Below, piece after piece: positions 6,303-13,496 of a DNA stretch of 18,229 bases. Made by a program: the position numbers and the translations under genes. Source of the stretch: Faecalimonas sp. (GTDB lineage: Bacteria; Bacillota; Clostridia; Lachnospirales; Lachnospiraceae); the NCBI GenBank assembly GCA_020024645.1, contig JAHHTN010000034.1, positions 1 through 18,229 of the forward strand, given 5' to 3'. Positions within the stretch are counted from its first letter, which is position 1. Every line of letters starts with the position of its first letter. A model generated the notes under the pieces. That model ran no database searches and was not told the origin of the DNA. It worked only from the letters and a program-made list of their open reading frames with translations.

Positions 6303-7124
6303 ATGCTGAAAGATATAATCGATTCTGTGAGAGAAAAAAGTCCCCTTATTCATAATATTACAAATTATGTGACTGCTAATGACTGTGCAAATATTTTATT
6401 GGCTTGTGGTGCTTCTCCTATTATGGCTGATGACTTGGAGGAGGTGGAAGAAATTACAGCAATTTGTGATGGGCTTAATATTAATATAGGAACATTAAAT
6501 TGTCGTACAGTTGAATCTATGTTAATGGCAGGGAGAAAAGCTAATCAGTTGGGACATCCGGTAACTTTAGATCCTGTAGGTGTAGGAGCATCTGTTTTTC
6601 GAAGAAAAACTGCTTTTCATTTATTGGAAGAAATTCAATTTGATGTAATTCGAGGAAATATTTCAGAGATGAAAACTTTAGCCAATGGCCAAGGGACTAC
6701 GAAGGGAGTAGACGTAGATATGGCAGATGTCATAACAGAGGAAAATTTGATGCAAGCTGTTCTGTTTGCTAAAGATTTCTCGAAAAAATGCGATGCAATT
6801 ATTGCAATCACTGGTGGTATTGATATTGTTGCAGATAGTAAAAAAGCTTATTGCATTTATAATGGTCATCCAATGATGAGTAGTGTTACAGGTACAGGGT
6901 GTCAACTTTCGGCTATAACGACAGCATATATAACTGCTAATTCTAAAAATAAATTAGAGGCAGTTGTGGCGGCAGTATGTTCCATGGGAATGTGTGGAGA
7001 AATTGCTTATGAGAGACTTTCTTCCATGGATGGAAATTCTAGTTATCGTAATTATATTATTGATGCGATATATCATTTAGATGGAGAAACATTGCAAAGC
7101 CGTGCAAATTATAGAATATTGTAA
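6303..7124 (+). CDS. thiM: Hydroxyethylthiazole kinase
   Basis: Phosphorylates 4-methyl-5-(2-hydroxyethyl)thiazole with ATP, giving the thiazole phosphate used by ThiE. The protein is 273 residues from the ATG at 6303, which has AAGGAG 6 bp upstream overlapping the thiW stop; an in-frame upstream ATG at 6267 lies within thiW and is not used. Motifs in ribokinase-fold order: HNITNYVTANDCANILLACG (17-36), substrate-binding SPIMAD (38-43), LDPVGVGAS (89-97), IRGNISEM (116-123), and the anion hole VTGTGCQ (195-201) with catalytic Cys200. Length and residues are normal for ThiM. Confidence 0.97.
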   Translation: MLKDIIDSVREKSPLIHNITNYVTANDCANILLACGASPIMADDLEEVEEITAICDGLNINIGTLNCRTVESMLMAGRKANQLGHPVTLDPVGVGASVFRRKTAFHLLEEIQFDVIRGNISEMKTLANGQGTTKGVDVDMADVITEENLMQAVLFAKDFSKKCDAIIAITGGIDIVADSKKAYCIYNGHPMMSSVTGTGCQLSAITTAYITANSKNKLEAVVAAVCSMGMCGEIAYERLSSMDGNSSYRNYIIDAIYHLDGETLQSRANYRIL

Positions 7125-7139
7125 AGAGAGGGAATACAT

Positions 7140-7781
7140 ATGAATTGTAGTAAAGAGACTATGCTTTTATATGCTGTAACGGATAGAAGTTGGATTGGGA
7201 AACAGACTTTATTGGAACAAGTGGAATGTGCCTTGAACGGTGGTGCTACCTGTATTCAGTTAAGAGAAAAAGAATTAGGAGAGGATGAATTTTTGTCAGA
7301 AGCTTTAGCAATAAAGCAATTGTGTCAAAAGTATCGTGTACCGTTACTAATCAATGATAATGTGGATATAGCAGTACGATGTGATGCGGATGGTGTTCAT
7401 GTTGGGCAATGTGATATGGAAGTTGGAAAGGTTCGATCACTTTTAGGCGATGATAAAATTATAGGTGTGTCTGCTCGAACGATGGAACAAGCACTTGAGG
7501 CTGAAGAGGCTGGGGCGGATTATCTAGGGGTAGGTGCTGTGTTTTCAACCAAAACAAAATTAGATGCAAACACTATTTCGCATAAAACTTTACGAGAAAT
7601 TTGCAATGCAGTTAAAATTCCTGTAGTTGCTATTGGCGGTATTAATAAAGAAAATATTTTAGAACTTTCTGGTTCTGGTGTGGCTGGTGTTGCTTTGGTA
7701 TCAGCAATTTTTGGGGCTATAGATATTGAAAAAGAATGTAAAGTTCTTACTGTATTATCAAAGGAAATGCTTGGAAAATGA
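7140..7781 (+). CDS. thiE: Thiamine-phosphate synthase
   Basis: Joins HMP pyrophosphate and thiazole phosphate to make thiamine monophosphate. It is a 213-residue TIM barrel with all signature segments: YAVTDR (11-16), CIQLREKEL (38-46), LLINDNVDIA (69-78), DADGVHVGQ (82-90), GVSART (109-114), YLGVGAVFSTKTK (128-140) and VVAIGGI in the phosphate-binding end. A GAGAGGG ribosome site lies upstream, 15 bp after thiM. Its stop overlaps the next start in an ATGA arrangement, so the downstream HAD protein is translationally coupled. Confidence 0.97.
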   Translation: MNCSKETMLLYAVTDRSWIGKQTLLEQVECALNGGATCIQLREKELGEDEFLSEALAIKQLCQKYRVPLLINDNVDIAVRCDADGVHVGQCDMEVGKVRSLLGDDKIIGVSARTMEQALEAEEAGADYLGVGAVFSTKTKLDANTISHKTLREICNAVKIPVVAIGGINKENILELSGSGVAGVALVSAIFGAIDIEKECKVLTVLSKEMLGK

Positions 7782-8434
7782 TGCGAGGAGCTATTTTTGA
7801 TGTGGACGGAACTTTATTAGATTCCATGTCTATTTGGGATACCATTGGTGAGGATTATCTTCGTTCTATTGGGTATGTACCGAAAGAAAATTTATCTGAA
7901 ACCTTTAAAACTTTCAGTTTATATCAAGCAGCTTGTTATTATCAAAAAGAGTATGGTGTGCCCTTGTCTGCTGTTCAGATTATGAATGATATTAATAAGA
8001 TGATTTCATTTTTTTATCAAGAGAAGGTACAATTAAAGTATGGAATTGAGGCATTTTTAAGAAATTTGCAGAACCATGATGTAAAAATGTGCATTGCAAC
8101 TGCTACAGATAGTAGTTTGATAGATGTTGCATTAAGGCGTTGCGGTATTCGGAATTATTTTTCTAAAATATTTACTTGCAGATCTGTAGGGTATAGTAAA
8201 CGTGAACCGATAATTTATAGAGAGGCTATGAAACATTTGAAAACATTAAAAATTGAAACATTTGTTTTTGAAGATGCATTACATGCTGCACAAACGGCAA
8301 AAAAGGATGGGTTTCCTGTAATAGGTGTGTATGATCGCTCTGAAAATCAGCAAACAGAATTACAGGAAACGGTTGATTTTTATCTGGGAGATTTTTTGAA
8401 TTTTGATTCTTTTTGGAAGTATATTTCAAAGTAA
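7778..8434 (+). CDS. HAD-superfamily phosphatase in the thi operon, candidate thiamine-monophosphate phosphatase
   Basis: A 218-residue HAD hydrolase of the beta-phosphoglucomutase-like type. Motif I is FDVDGTLLDS, with the nucleophile Asp8 and acid Asp10. A helical cap (about 15-85) follows, then motif II around IATATDS, motif III Lys in SKREP, and motif IV in FEDALHAAQTAKKDG. It overlaps thiE by 4 bp (ATGA), so it is made with ThiE; ATG at 7778 or at 7781 could be used. HAD proteins hydrolyse phosphate esters, and the coupling with ThiE suggests thiamine phosphate as substrate, giving thiamine for a pyrophosphokinase. That would make ThiL unnecessary. The substrate is inference; clearing a damaged or excess precursor phosphate is an alternative. 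Confidence 0.85.
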   Translation: MMRGAIFDVDGTLLDSMSIWDTIGEDYLRSIGYVPKENLSETFKTFSLYQAACYYQKEYGVPLSAVQIMNDINKMISFFYQEKVQLKYGIEAFLRNLQNHDVKMCIATATDSSLIDVALRRCGIRNYFSKIFTCRSVGYSKREPIIYREAMKHLKTLKIETFVFEDALHAAQTAKKDGFPVIGVYDRSENQQTELQETVDFYLGDFLNFDSFWKYISK

Positions 8435-8504
8435 TTTGAGATTTTAGGGCAGTAGATAAAAACTTTCTAAGGTTTAATAAAACAACGAGAAAAGGAGAAG
8501 AAGA

Positions 8505-9311
8505 ATGAAAACAGCATTATCAATCGCTGGAAGTGATTGCAGTGGTGGGGCAGGCATTCAGGCAGATCTTAAAACGATGACTATGAATGGAGTTTATGCC
8601 ATGAGTGCTATTACTGCAGTGACAGCACAAAATACAACTGGCGTTACCGCTATTTCGGAGGTTACTCCTGAATTTTTAGAACAACAAATAGATGCAGTCT
8701 TTGAGGACATTCGTCCAGATGCAGTGAAAATTGGCATGGTTTCCTCGGTACAACTTATTGAGATAATTGCCAAAAGGCTTCGTTTTTACAAAGCAAAAAA
8801 TATTGTAACAGATCCGGTAATGGTTGCAACGAGTGGAGCTAGACTTATTGCGGAGAATGCGATAGAAACATTAAAGAAAGAATTATTACCTATAGCTTCT
8901 TTAGTAACACCTAATATTCTTGAAGCTGAGATTTTAGCAGGACGAACGATTCAGAACGAGGAGGATATGATTTCTGCTGCCAAAAATATTAGCGAAACTT
9001 ATAATTGTGCAGTCCTTTGTAAAGGTGGTCATAGCATCAATGATGCTAATGATTTGCTGTATGTAGATGGAAGAGCAGTATGGTTTTATGGAAAACGAAT
9101 TCATAATTCGAATACGCATGGTACAGGATGTACCTTATCAAGTGCTATTGCAGCAAATCTAGCAAAAGGATATGATCTTGTTAGTTCAGTTAAATTGGCA
9201 AAGGACTATATTTCGGGTGCATTAGAATATATGTTGGATTTGGGTAAAGGTAGTGGTCCTATGAATCATGCTTTTGATTTGCAGGGGAAATATGCAAAGG
9301 AGGCAGAATAA
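8505..9311 (+). CDS. thiD: Hydroxymethylpyrimidine / phosphomethylpyrimidine kinase
   Basis: Phosphorylates HMP to HMP-P and then HMP-PP, the pyrimidine substrate of ThiE. A 268-residue ribokinase-fold protein: SIAGSDCSGGAGIQADLKT (6-24), VTAQNTTGV with the HMP-contacting Gln42 (39-47), DPVMVATSG (103-111), LCKGGHS (171-177), and the HGTGC anion hole with catalytic Cys209. It is a single-domain ThiD, not a ThiDE fusion. AAAAGGAG precedes the ATG. It lies 70 bp after the HAD gene, the largest gap in the operon, in which I see no promoter or hairpin. Its last codons carry the ribosome site of cytX. Confidence 0.96.
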   Translation: MKTALSIAGSDCSGGAGIQADLKTMTMNGVYAMSAITAVTAQNTTGVTAISEVTPEFLEQQIDAVFEDIRPDAVKIGMVSSVQLIEIIAKRLRFYKAKNIVTDPVMVATSGARLIAENAIETLKKELLPIASLVTPNILEAEILAGRTIQNEEDMISAAKNISETYNCAVLCKGGHSINDANDLLYVDGRAVWFYGKRIHNSNTHGTGCTLSSAIAANLAKGYDLVSSVKLAKDYISGALEYMLDLGKGSGPMNHAFDLQGKYAKEAE

Positions 9312-9312
9312 G

Positions 9313-10482
9313 ATGGAAGAAAAACGCACGTCCCTATTTGAAAATGGTTTGATTTGGTTTGGTGCAGGTGTTTCCATTGCTGAAATTTTGACAGGAACCT
9401 ATTTTGCATCGCTGGGATTTTCAAAAGGATTGTTAGCCATTATTGTTGGGCATATTATTGGTTGTATTTTATTGTTTTTTGCAGGAATTATTGGTGGAAT
9501 GGTGCGTAAAAGTTCTATGGAAACTGTAAAAAGAAGTTTTGGACAAAAAGGCAGTTTACTATTTTCTGTTGCGAATATTATACAACTTGTAGGCTGGACG
9601 GCTATTATGATTTATGATGGTGCAAAGGCTGCTAATGGAATTTTTCATACAGGAAGTTGGATTTGGTGTTTGGTGATTGGAATACTCATTATTGTGTGGA
9701 TACTTATTGGGATTCAAAGTTTGGGAAAGGCAAATACAGTTGCTATGATATTATTGTTTGGTTTGACGATTGTTCTTTGCTATGTTATTTTTGGAAAAGG
9801 GTCTGTGCATAATATATCAGGAGAAACTCTTTCTTTTGGTGCAGCAGTGGAGCTTTCCGTTGCAATGCCTCTTTCATGGCTTCCTCTTATCAGTGATTAC
9901 ACTAGAGAAGCGAAATCGCCAGTAAAAGCAACGTCGGTAAGCGTGATTATTTATGGATTAGTAAGTGTTTGGATGTATGTAATTGGCATGGGGTCTGCCA
10001 TTTTTACAGGAGAATCGGATATTGCGAAAATTATGTTGAATGCTGGATTAGGGATTGCAGGGCTTTTGATTGTTGTCTTCTCAACAGTAACAACTACTTT
10101 TTTAGATGCTTATTCCGCTGGTGTTTCTAGTGAATCTGTATTTTCGAAAATGAATGGTAAGTGGTTCGCCGTTGCGACAACTATTGTTGGAATAGTATGT
10201 GCTATTTTCTTCCCTATTTATAATATTACTGATTTCTTATATTTTATTGGTTCTGTATTTGCACCTATGATAGCTATTCAGATTGCAGATTTTTTCATTA
10301 TAAAAAAAGATAGTAGTGAAACTGCTTTTAACTTTAAAAATCTAGCGATTTGGGTAATTGGATTTGTAACTTATAGATTATTGATGCGTGTTGATATTTT
10401 GGTGGGAAATACGTTACCAGATATGCTGATTACAATTTTAATTTGTATAGTGGTTCATCAAATCACAAATCACAAAAAATAA
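9313..10482 (+). CDS. cytX: CytX, putative hydroxymethylpyrimidine permease (NCS1 family)
   Basis: A 389-residue integral membrane protein with about 11-12 hydrophobic segments, of the nucleobase:cation symporter-1 type. The N-terminal LFENGLIWFGAGVSIAEILTG (8-28) and the ASLGFSKGLLAIIVGHIIG part match CytX, inferred from thi-operon context to import the pyrimidine precursor HMP. I start at the ATG at 9313, 1 bp after the thiD stop, with AAAGGAGG 9 bp upstream; an earlier in-frame ATG at 9268 lies in thiD and is not used. With ThiW it gives the operon one importer for each half of thiamine. A terminator follows 23 bp after the stop. Confidence 0.92.
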   Translation: MEEKRTSLFENGLIWFGAGVSIAEILTGTYFASLGFSKGLLAIIVGHIIGCILLFFAGIIGGMVRKSSMETVKRSFGQKGSLLFSVANIIQLVGWTAIMIYDGAKAANGIFHTGSWIWCLVIGILIIVWILIGIQSLGKANTVAMILLFGLTIVLCYVIFGKGSVHNISGETLSFGAAVELSVAMPLSWLPLISDYTREAKSPVKATSVSVIIYGLVSVWMYVIGMGSAIFTGESDIAKIMLNAGLGIAGLLIVVFSTVTTTFLDAYSAGVSSESVFSKMNGKWFAVATTIVGIVCAIFFPIYNITDFLYFIGSVFAPMIAIQIADFFIIKKDSSETAFNFKNLAIWVIGFVTYRLLMRVDILVGNTLPDMLITILICIVVHQITNHKK

Positions 10483-10505
10483 ATGGAGTCTAGAAGAACA
10501 TAAAT

Positions 10506-10542
10506 AGCAGTCATACATTTTGAAGTATGGCTGCTTATTTTT
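10506..10542 (+). terminator. Rho-independent terminator of the thi operon
   Basis: AGCAGTCATAC (10506-10516) pairs with GTATGGCTGCT (10525-10535), 11 bp with one G-U, with an 8-nt loop and a following TATTTTT. It lies just after the cytX stop. Confidence 0.9.
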
Positions 10543-10553
10543 GGTGGACTTGG

Positions 10554-10575
10554 TATAAGTTAAAAATAACTTATA
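10554..10575. repeat. Perfect 9-bp inverted repeat in the gap after cytX
   Basis: TATAAGTTA (10554-10562) and TAACTTATA (10567-10575) are perfect complements around a 4-nt A loop. No T-run follows, so it is not an ordinary terminator. It lies upstream of the decayed ORF at 10613 and could be an old operator. The rest of the 10543-10610 stretch shows nothing. Confidence 0.6.
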
Positions 10576-10612
10576 TATTCAGTTCAGACAAAAGAGCGGA
10601 ATTAATTGCTGA

Positions 10613-10789
10613 TATTCCCAAACACTATTTTTATGGTGGAGGAATATAAAACCTATTCGGTTTGCAGAAATACCAGAAAAGGAACTGTATCAAAATCCGA
10701 AGAAACATATTGAATCATTTGGAAGAGCAGTTGTTATGTATCAATTAATCGCTATGATAGCAGGATATATATTAACACATTTAAATTAG
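10613..10789 (+). pseudogene. Remnant of a small membrane-protein gene without a usable start
   Basis: A frame open from 10613 to the TAG at 10787-10789 encodes a protein-like tail: PIRFAEIPEKELYQNPKKHI followed by ESFGRAVVMYQLIAMIAGYI and LTHLN. The charged segment plus one hydrophobic helix looks like the C-terminus of a small membrane protein. A strong GGTGGAGG at 10635-10642 precedes it, but no ATG, GTG or TTG follows in frame at a suitable distance (ATA occupies 10646-10648). Upstream in this frame is a stop at 10610. I take it as a gene broken at its 5' end by deletion or start-codon loss. The family is not recognised, and a non-canonical start cannot be excluded. It occupies most of the 328-bp gap between cytX and the VOC gene. 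Confidence 0.5.
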
Positions 10790-10810
10790 TAAAGTGGAGG
10801 AATATTAAAA

Positions 10811-11173
10811 TTGAAATTAAAAAATATTTTGATTGTGGTTAAAGATATTGAAAAGTCAAAACAATTTTATCACGACTTATTTGGTCTTGATATGGTACTT
10901 GATCATTTTGGAAATGTTATTTTAACGGAAGGTTTGGTACTTCAAGATGAAAAAATATGGAAGGAGTTTTTAGGAAAAGATATCGTTCATAAAAATAATT
11001 GTTGTGAATTGTATTTTGAAGAAAAAGATATAGAAGCGTTTGTTGAAAAGTTAGATAATTTATATCCTTCAATTGAATATGTGAATAGACTTGTATCATA
11101 TGATTTTGGGAAAAAGATAATCCGATTTTATGATTTAGATGGAAATTTGATTGAGGTAGGGACACCTATATAA
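10811..11173 (+). CDS. VOC-superfamily (glyoxalase/bleomycin-resistance fold) protein
   Basis: A 120-residue single VOC module pair: a beta-alpha-beta-beta-beta unit starting KNILIVVKDIEKSKQFYHDL (4-23) and a second ending KKIIRFYDLDGNLIEVGTPI (101-120). Family members bind a metal and act as isomerases, dioxygenases or drug-binding proteins. Here Glu in LIEVG keeps the C-terminal metal-ligand position, but the usual His near residue 5 is Asn, so glyoxalase I activity is doubtful. The start is TTG at 10811, with GGAGG 9 bp upstream (10797-10801); no in-frame ATG is better placed. It sits alone between the pseudogene and the MarR promoter. Function unknown. Confidence 0.85.
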   Translation: MKLKNILIVVKDIEKSKQFYHDLFGLDMVLDHFGNVILTEGLVLQDEKIWKEFLGKDIVHKNNCCELYFEEKDIEAFVEKLDNLYPSIEYVNRLVSYDFGKKIIRFYDLDGNLIEVGTPI

Positions 11174-11199
11174 TTAATTGTTTTTTAATAAATCCTATA

Positions 11200-11228
11200 T
11201 TGACAAATTTTTTGTACAATCATATAAT
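11200..11228 (+). promoter_or_regulatory. Perfect consensus promoter for the MarR-FUSC operon
   Basis: TTGACA (11200-11205), a 17-bp spacer, then TATAAT (11223-11228): both hexamers and the spacing are exact sigma-A consensus. Such a strong promoter would need repression, which fits the overlapping palindrome and the MarR regulator it drives. Confidence 0.93.
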
Positions 11229-11242
11229 TAACAATGTTAATT
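11226..11242. promoter_or_regulatory. Putative MarR operator overlapping the -10
   Basis: AATTAACA-A-TGTTAATT is a perfect 17-bp palindrome (8-bp arms, one central base). It covers the last three bases of the -10 and the expected transcription start near 11235. MarR-family dimers bind palindromes of this size and often repress their own operon. Binding here by the product of the next gene is inference. Confidence 0.75.
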
Positions 11243-11258
11243 TTAAAAGGAGGATTAT

Positions 11259-11702
11259 ATGATTGATTGGCTAAAAATGTTAATTATGCATCAAGAATTG
11301 AATCAATTTGCTAGAGTGATGTTAGCACAGAAGCAAAAACAATTTTTGACCTCTAGTGAAAGAGAATTATTGGCTTGGATTTATTTAACAAAGAGTAACT
11401 GTACACCTTTATATTTAAGCAAAGTAAGTGGTATGAAGAAAGAGGCTGTTAGTCGTTGCTTAAAATATTTGTATGAAAAAGGATGTATTCAGCGAGAAAA
11501 AAAATGTACAGATGAAAGAAGTTATTCTCTTTTGTTGACAGAAGAAGGAGAAAATGCTTTACAAAATGATTATGAAATTATGCTCCAAAAATTTTATGAT
11601 TTATATAGGGAAATGGGACATGATTTTATAGAATTATTTGAACACATTTCTAAGGCAAATAAAATTCTGACGAAGGGGAGAGAAGAAAATGAAATTTTAT
11701 GA
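11259..11702 (+). CDS. MarR-family transcriptional regulator
   Basis: A 147-residue winged-helix regulator: helical dimerisation ends (1-30 and about 108-145) and a central wHTH. CTPLYLSKVSGMKKEAVSRC (about 48-67) is the helix-turn-helix with recognition helix, LKYLYEKGCIQREKK follows, and the wing is around CTDERSYSLLLTEEG (about 86-100), with the conserved D-R pair (DERS) of MarR proteins. AAAAGGAGG ends 5 bp before the ATG. It overlaps the FUSC gene by 14 bp, so both are co-translated, and it probably represses this operon through the palindrome at 11226-11242. The ligand is unknown; phenolic or aromatic compounds are typical for the family and would suit a FUSC partner. Confidence 0.92.
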   Translation: MIDWLKMLIMHQELNQFARVMLAQKQKQFLTSSERELLAWIYLTKSNCTPLYLSKVSGMKKEAVSRCLKYLYEKGCIQREKKCTDERSYSLLLTEEGENALQNDYEIMLQKFYDLYREMGHDFIELFEHISKANKILTKGREENEIL

Positions 11703-12771
11703 TATTCTTCAACTTGATCCTAAAGTAATTAAGGATTTAATGAGTAAAAGTTCAATGCGAAGTGAAAAGGTGAAATTAGGAACAGGTATGTTCGTTCGTT
11801 CAATATTGATTGTGTTATTTGCAATCGTATTTATTTCTACGTTATCAACTATATTTGGTAGCGAAAATAGTCCTATGGCTGTTGCTATTTTTTGTATACT
11901 GTTAGGTGTTAGATTTGTTGATTTTGGGTATTGCATAAGAGATGAATTAATAGCTTTAAGTGTTTCGTTTTTGCTCTTACTTGTTTCACCTGTACTAGCT
12001 TCTGCAACATTTCCGTTATTAGGATTTTTTATTAACATAATATCATTTTTTGCTATTTTATTTATGACTTGCGATAAACCAGAGATGGGGAATGGGGGCT
12101 TATTTAGTTTTGCCTATATTTATCTATCAGGAAATCCTGTTTATGGAGAAGTACTCATGAAAAGATTTTATCTTACCTTAACGGGATTAGTGATATGTGG
12201 ACTTATTTTTTATATAAAGCACAAAGATAAGCATAAAGATATTAGATTTATAAATATAGTAAAAAAAGCTAAAAGTATTGATTTTAAATATCAATGGATG
12301 TTTAGGATGTCTGTAGGTGTAAGTGCAATACTAGCACTTGGGATGGCTTTTCAGGTTGAAAGATTTATGTGGGCTGGATTTGCCTGTGGTTCATTGCTTT
12401 CAGATTACTCTCAAACACCTAAAATTAAGGAACGGTTTATGCAAAGACTTATAGGGGCTGTAGCAGGTTCTACGTTATTCTTTTGTATATATAGCATACT
12501 TCCAGTTGGATTACATAGTGTTATTGGTCCGTTAGGAGGTTTTTGTCTAGGATTTTGTGCAGATTATAAGTATAAGACGGCACTGAATTGTTTGGGAGCC
12601 TTGATGATAGCTTCTGATATTTATGGGGTAAAATATTCAATCTTTTTACGAATTGCGGATAATATAATTGGAGTTGTTTTTGCAGTCGTGTTCTTTTATG
12701 TTTATGAACGATATATTGCTATAAAATTTAGTGTTATAAATCAAACAACTCAAAATAATAATTCAGAATAA
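11689..12771 (+). CDS. FUSC-family (fusaric acid resistance/aromatic acid exporter-like) membrane protein
   Basis: A 360-residue membrane protein with two blocks of hydrophobic helices: about 35-130 (four segments) and about 155-345 (four to six), the latter resembling the FUSC_2 fold (KYQWMFRMSVGVSAILALGM, FMWAGFACGSLLSDYSQTPK, ERFMQRLIGAVAGSTLF). The conserved arrangement of a helix pair, cytosolic KxxERxxQR-type loop and helices is seen at about 243-270. Proteins of this family are proposed exporters of aromatic acids or drugs. The size matches a compact Gram-positive form rather than the 650-residue proteobacterial form. It is translationally coupled to the MarR gene and ends the operon. 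The substrate is not deducible. Confidence 0.85.
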   Translation: MKFYDILQLDPKVIKDLMSKSSMRSEKVKLGTGMFVRSILIVLFAIVFISTLSTIFGSENSPMAVAIFCILLGVRFVDFGYCIRDELIALSVSFLLLLVSPVLASATFPLLGFFINIISFFAILFMTCDKPEMGNGGLFSFAYIYLSGNPVYGEVLMKRFYLTLTGLVICGLIFYIKHKDKHKDIRFINIVKKAKSIDFKYQWMFRMSVGVSAILALGMAFQVERFMWAGFACGSLLSDYSQTPKIKERFMQRLIGAVAGSTLFFCIYSILPVGLHSVIGPLGGFCLGFCADYKYKTALNCLGALMIASDIYGVKYSIFLRIADNIIGVVFAVVFFYVYERYIAIKFSVINQTTQNNNSE

Positions 12772-12800
12772 AGAATGATAGGGATATACAATCAGTTTCT

Positions 12801-12868
12801 AACAAAGAAAGACCAACTTTGGAATTGAGGTGACCTCTCAAAGTTAGCAAGGTTGGTTTTTCTTTGTT
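12801..12868. terminator. Long inverted repeat, probable bidirectional terminator between convergent operons
   Basis: The 17 bases at 12801-12817 pair with 12852-12868 without interruption (one G-U). The inner part can fold further: AACTTTG (12815-12821) with CAAAGTT (12839-12845), and GAGGT/ACCTC (about 12827-12837). The outer arms are A-rich on the left and T-rich on the right, so a T-run follows the GC core in either direction. This fits termination of both the FUSC operon (+) and the exporter operon (-). The remaining 12869-12984 shows nothing recognisable. Confidence 0.75.
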
Positions 12869-12984
12869 TGATACAAGAAAAATACACATATCGCCTACAT
12901 GGATTTTTTTCTCTTATAATTTCTTCTCATCTACTTAATTCATCTCCCTAAATGTATTTGAAAATTACTTGTTAGTAAGACCAA

Positions 12985-13470
12985 TCAATAATTAACATCT
13001 ATACACTCCTTAAAACCAGATGGGTCGCCTAGTTTTGCTTTGTCAATATTTTCTCGCAAATAATTACGAGTAGCGTCATCGCACCTGTCTTTTCCCATAT
13101 ATGGCATATCAAATGCTTTTTCCAATTCTTCTAATGCTTTTTCGGCTCTCTCCGGATTTGTATTATAAGTGTCAAGCCATTCTTTCATCCATGAATATTC
13201 CCACAAATTAGAAGCTCTTGTTTCACCATAACCAACTTGAAAAGAAGCCCCTGTATCTTCATTTTTCAACTTTTTAGGAAGTTCAACTCCATTAGGCCAA
13301 TTCAAACTGTCAATGGTTGCAAGATATTCTTCTTCGATATGCTCAAAGTCTGTAAATCCTCTTGAATCAGATGTAGAATCAGAATTAGAACACCCAACAA
13401 ACATTAAGCATATCAATAAAGTAAAAATCGTTCCTAAAAGAATTTTTGTTTTAGCAGATAATATTTTCAT
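12985..13470 (-). CDS. Small lipoprotein of unknown function at the end of the exporter operon
   Basis: A 161-residue protein with a Lys-rich start, a hydrophobic core and the lipobox MFVGC, so Cys27 should be lipidated after signal cleavage and the rest anchored outside the membrane. A Ser/Asp linker (28-37) leads to a mostly helical, acidic domain with YGETRASNLWEYSWMKEWLD (about 80-99) and a C-terminal LGDPSGFKECIDVNY. Two Cys (in RCDD and KECID) could form a disulfide. I do not recognise the family. It starts 26 bp after the permease, with TTGGAGG upstream, and so belongs to the ABC exporter operon. A substrate-capture, immunity or sensor accessory role is possible but unproven. Confidence 0.82.
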   Translation of the reverse strand: MKILSAKTKILLGTIFTLLICLMFVGCSNSDSTSDSRGFTDFEHIEEEYLATIDSLNWPNGVELPKKLKNEDTGASFQVGYGETRASNLWEYSWMKEWLDTYNTNPERAEKALEELEKAFDMPYMGKDRCDDATRNYLRENIDKAKLGDPSGFKECIDVNY

Positions 13471-13496
13471 ATTTATTCCTCCAATTTCTTAAACTT

